NCBI GenBank assembly: GCA_023423415.1
Contig: JAFAFP010000135.1
Coordinates: 1-8,504 of the forward strand
Origin: Pseudomonadota bacterium
GTDB taxonomy: Bacteria; Pseudomonadota; Alphaproteobacteria; Rhizobiales; Xanthobacteraceae
Direction: 5' to 3'
Length of the DNA: 8,504 bases
The position numbers and the translations under genes were made by a program. The notes below the pieces were generated by a model. That model was not told where the DNA came from. It worked only from the letters and a program-made list of their open reading frames with translations, and ran no database searches. Shown in pieces: positions 6,417-8,504 of the stretch; positions within the stretch are counted from its first letter, which is position 1; every line of letters begins with the position of its first letter.

Positions 6417-7439
6417 TCACAGCCGGATGCGCAGCAGCGCCGCCAACTCGCCGACGATGCCGCGACGGAACAGCAGCACGCAAGCAACGAAGATGACGCC
6501 CTGGATCACCGTCACCCACTGATCGAGCGCGCTGAGATAGTTCTGCATCGCGATGATCACGAATGCGCCGGCGACGGGACCGAAGATGGTGCCGAGGCCG
6601 CCGACCAGCGTCATCAGAACCACCTCGCCGGACATGTGCCAGTTCACGTCGGTGAGCGACGCAAGCTGGAATACGATCGCCTTGGTCGAACCGGCGAGAC
6701 CTGCGAGCGCCGCCGACAGCACAAAAGCGACCAGCTTGTAACGGTCAGTCTTGTAGCCGAGCGAAATCGCGCGCGCTTCATTCTCCCGGATGGCTTTCAG
6801 GACCTCGCCGAACGGCGAATGGATGATGCGATAGATCAGCAGAAAACCAATCAGGAAAATGCCGAGCACCATCGCGTAAAGCACATTCGTGTTCGAAAGC
6901 TCGAATATGCCGAACAGGCGCCCGCGCGGCACCGCCTGAATGCCGTCCTCGCCGCCGGTGAAAGGTGCCTGCAGCGCAAAGAAATACATCATCTGCGCCA
7001 GCGCCAATGTGACCATCGCAAAATAGATGCCCTGCCGGCGGATGGCGAGCGATCCGGCAATCAACCCGAACAACGCTGCGGCTGCCGTGCCGCCGAGGAT
7101 CGCCAATTCCGGTGACAATGGCGGCAATGGAATCGTGAGCCACTGCCAGCCTCCCGCCCAGTACGGCAGCTTGATCGTGCCGACCTTGGCCAGATGCGCG
7201 CAGACATAGCTCGCCCAGCCGAAATACAGCGCATGACCAAATGAAAGCAGCCCGCCATAACCGATCAGCAGATTAAAAGCGCAGGCGAACAGCGCGAAAC
7301 ACAGGGCCTGCATGACGATCAGCGGATAGGTCACGAACGGCGCGATCAGCAGCAGCGCGACCATGATGACAAACGCGATCGGAATGGCGTAGCTGCGGGG
7401 CTGCTCGGTCGCGGTCAGCTTGGGATTGACGTGCTCCAT
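6417..7439 (-). CDS. livM: Branched-chain amino-acid-type ABC transporter permease LivM
   Basis: This is one of two membrane subunits of a HAAT-family importer, forming the translocation path with LivH for leucine/isoleucine/valine or related amides, aromatic acids or amino acids. The 340-aa product has about nine hydrophobic segments by eye (roughly 18-36, 40-60, 66-84, 111-131, 138-157, 187-205, 235-256, 270-300, 309-325). It carries the family signatures NLLIGYGGLLSFGHALYFG (56-74), IYFAMVTLALAQM (138-150) and TGGEDGI (161-167). The cytoplasmic coupling loop that meets the ATPase is AIRENEARAISLGYKTDRYK (216-235), continuing to ALAGLAG. Length and topology are normal for LivM. Its ATG lies one base after the livH TGA (TGATATG), so the two are translationally coupled. 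It is the last gene of this unit in the window. The actual substrate cannot be read from permease sequence. Confidence 0.95.
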   Translation of the reverse strand: MEHVNPKLTATEQPRSYAIPIAFVIMVALLLIAPFVTYPLIVMQALCFALFACAFNLLIGYGGLLSFGHALYFGWASYVCAHLAKVGTIKLPYWAGGWQWLTIPLPPLSPELAILGGTAAAALFGLIAGSLAIRRQGIYFAMVTLALAQMMYFFALQAPFTGGEDGIQAVPRGRLFGIFELSNTNVLYAMVLGIFLIGFLLIYRIIHSPFGEVLKAIRENEARAISLGYKTDRYKLVAFVLSAALAGLAGSTKAIVFQLASLTDVNWHMSGEVVLMTLVGGLGTIFGPVAGAFVIIAMQNYLSALDQWVTVIQGVIFVACVLLFRRGIVGELAALLRIRL

Positions 7440-7440
7440 A

Positions 7441-8328
7441 TCACGCCCCCCGTCCGAACAGGCCCGCGGGGCGGATCAGAAGCACAATCGCCATGATAAC
7501 AAAAATCACCGTATTGGAGGCTTCGGGGAAAAACACCTTGGTCAAGCCTTCGATGACACCGAGGCCGAAGCCAGTCACGATCGCGCCCATGATCGAGCCC
7601 ATGCCGCCAATGACCACCACGGCGAACACGACGATGATGAGATCAGCGCCCATTTGCGGCGAGACGTTATAGATCGGCGCCGCCATGACGCCGGCCAAAG
7701 CCGCCAGACCAACGCCGAAGCCATAGGTCAGCGTGATCATGCGCGGCACATTGATGCCGAACGAGCGAACCAGCGTCGGGTTCTCCGTCGCCGCGCGCAG
7801 ATAGCCGCCAAGCCGCGTGCGCTCAATCATGAACCAGGTGGCAAGGCAAATGACGAGCGAAAAGCAGACGACCCAGGCGCGATAGATCGGCAGGTACATG
7901 AAGCCGAGATTGATGCCGCCCTGCAGGGACTCAGGCACCGCATATGGCATGCCCGACGCGCCGAAGTAGTTTCGGAACACACCCTCGATGATCAGAGCCA
8001 GACCGAATGTGAGCAACAGCCCGTAGAGATGATCGAGCTTGTAAAGCCATTGCAGGAACAGCCGCTCGATGGCAATGCCGGTCAGGCCGACTGCGATCGG
8101 CGCGATGACCAGCGCGGCCCAGTAGTTGAGGCCAAGGTATTGCAGCAGGAAGAACGCGCAGAACGCGCCCATCATGTACTGCGCCCCATGCGAAAAATTG
8201 ATGATGTTGAGCATGCCGAAAATCACGGCAAGGCCGAGACTGAGCACGGCATAAAACGAACCATTGATCAGCCCGATCAGAAGCTGACCGAATAACGCCT
8301 GCGACGGAATGCCGAAAATTTCGAACAT
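7441..8328 (-). CDS. livH: Branched-chain amino-acid-type ABC transporter permease LivH
   Basis: This is the second membrane subunit of the HAAT importer and the partner of LivM. The 295-aa product has about eight hydrophobic segments by eye (near 12-38, 45-63, 70-90, 100-120, 145-168, 197-220, 228-255, 272-290). Family marks are NGSFYAVLSLGLAVIFGMLN followed by IINFSHGAQ (41-50), and GLLLTFGLALI (103-113). The cytoplasmic ATPase-contact loop is RAATENPTLVRSFGINVPRM (178-197), followed by ALAGVMAAP. The start is ATG at 8328-8326, giving MFEIFGIPSQALFGQLLIGL, where LivH proteins normally begin. The frame stays open to 8475, but that would add 49 residues translated through the hairpin repeats. 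The ribosome site is weak (GAG at 8337-8335). The gene lies 119 bases after the binding-protein gene and one base before livM. Confidence 0.95.
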   Translation of the reverse strand: MFEIFGIPSQALFGQLLIGLINGSFYAVLSLGLAVIFGMLNIINFSHGAQYMMGAFCAFFLLQYLGLNYWAALVIAPIAVGLTGIAIERLFLQWLYKLDHLYGLLLTFGLALIIEGVFRNYFGASGMPYAVPESLQGGINLGFMYLPIYRAWVVCFSLVICLATWFMIERTRLGGYLRAATENPTLVRSFGINVPRMITLTYGFGVGLAALAGVMAAPIYNVSPQMGADLIIVVFAVVVIGGMGSIMGAIVTGFGLGVIEGLTKVFFPEASNTVIFVIMAIVLLIRPAGLFGRGA

Positions 8329-8355
8329 AAAGTTTCTCAACCCCTCGGTACGAAG

Positions 8356-8396
8356 CGGGTGGGATCTGCTTTCAAATCCAGCAATGATCCCACCCG
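8356..8396. repeat. 11-bp perfect inverted repeat, livH-proximal hairpin
   Basis: CGGGTGGGATC (8356-8366) is the exact reverse complement of GATCCCACCCG (8386-8396). Inside the loop, TGCT (8367-8370) can also pair with AGCA (8380-8383), extending the stem past a two-base bulge. It lies 28 bases upstream of the livH start on the - strand. Confidence 0.75.
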
Positions 8397-8414
8397 GCTC
8401 GCATTCGCTCGCCA

Positions 8415-8437
8415 CCCTCCCCCTTTCAGGGGGAGGG
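8415..8437. repeat. 10-bp perfect hairpin of the 'CCCTCCCCCT' dispersed repeat type
   Basis: CCCTCCCCCT (8415-8424) and AGGGGGAGGG (8428-8437) form a perfect stem with a three-base loop, 10 bases after the stop of the binding-protein gene on the - strand. Such C-rich/G-rich palindromes recur between genes in rhizobia and relatives (from memory). No U-run follows, so it looks more like an mRNA-stabilising or attenuating hairpin than a full terminator. Confidence 0.75.
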
Positions 8438-8447
8438 ATAATCAAAA

Positions 8448-8504
8448 TCACTTCTGCAACGCCCGGCCCGCCCAAAGCTTCGGGCCCGCGCGCTGATATT
8501 GCGG
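8448..8504 (-). CDS. C-terminal end of ABC transporter substrate-binding protein (LivK-like), partial
   Basis: Only the last 18 codons and the TGA stop (8450-8448) are in the window; they read PQYQRAGPKLWAGRALQK. The gene enters from the right edge on the - strand, in the same direction as livH and livM. A periplasmic amino-acid-binding protein directly upstream of livH-livM is the usual arrangement, and a QYQR...G.KLW.GRAL-like tail fits such receptors as I remember them. The stretch is too short to name the ligand or to exclude another product, so the call rests mainly on context. Confidence 0.6.
   Translation of the reverse strand, partial: PQYQRAGPKLWAGRALQK

Larger units (their letters stand above)
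8329..8447 (-). other. Intergenic spacer with two hairpins between binding-protein gene and livH
   Basis: This 119-base gap holds two strong inverted repeats (listed separately) and the livH leader. I see no promoter match that I would defend. Because genes on both sides point the same way, the spacer may be transcribed as part of one mRNA. Confidence 0.6.

Noticed and set aside
7420..8295. Long + strand open frame (291 codons) opposite livH
   Set aside because: It mirrors the livH reading frame, its product is dominated by Asp/Glu/His/Arg/Gln with no recognisable fold, and livH/livM signatures are unmistakable on the other strand.
8329..8475. Upstream start of the livH frame at 8475
   Set aside because: The extra 49 residues are translated from hairpin repeats and from the end of the neighbouring gene; LivH proteins begin at MFEIFG-like sequence.
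1..8504. Search for CRISPR arrays, tRNA/rRNA genes, IS elements, integrases and defence genes
   Set aside because: I saw no regularly spaced direct repeats, tRNA-like cloverleaf, transposase/integrase motifs or restriction, toxin or nuclease genes.

Overview
The window looks like chromosomal DNA of a GC-rich alphaproteobacterium, most likely order Rhizobiales/Hyphomicrobiales in the Bradyrhizobium/Rhodopseudomonas/Xanthobacteraceae neighbourhood. The reasons are the protein flavour (single-chain methylmalonyl-CoA mutase followed by MeaB, a Tat-exported beta-helix protein of the RR_plus_rpt type, a DUF3750 protein, a TIGR04283-type glycosyltransferase and Liv-type permeases) and short dispersed palindromes of the 'cattcccgcg...ggtccccgc' and 'ccctccccct...agggggaggg' kinds that are common between genes in this group. 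This placement is from recognition, not from a database search.

Layout. On the + strand, positions 2-2860 hold the C-terminal half of methylmalonyl-CoA mutase (its 5' end lies outside the window), its GTPase chaperone meaB, and a divergent pyroglutamyl-peptidase-like gene whose ATG overlaps the meaB stop by one base. Together they look like one transcription unit for propionyl-CoA/methylmalonyl-CoA metabolism with a peptidase appended. A GC-rich inverted repeat spans the end of that unit. Three + strand genes follow, each apparently standing alone: a Tat-secreted parallel beta-helix protein (2961-4292), a membrane-anchored or secreted DUF3750 protein (4469-5269) and a family-2 glycosyltransferase (5453-6328). 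Two partial copies of a dispersed palindromic repeat bracket the DUF3750 gene, and a 12-bp inverted repeat lies just in front of the glycosyltransferase.

The right third is on the - strand and converges on the glycosyltransferase at a hairpin around 6371-6406. Reading leftward it holds the last 18 codons of a branched-chain amino-acid-type substrate-binding protein, a 119-bp gap with two strong hairpins, then livH and livM separated by one base. These encode the periplasmic receptor and the two membrane subunits of a HAAT-family ABC importer. The ATPase genes (livG, livF) are not in the window and cannot lie directly behind livM.

I found no tRNA, rRNA, CRISPR array, IS element, phage gene or defence system, and no intergenic stretch over 300 bases. 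There is no clear sign of a wholly new system. The points most worth a second look are the coupled divergent peptidase, the hairpin pair between the binding-protein gene and livH, and the uncharacterised exported proteins.
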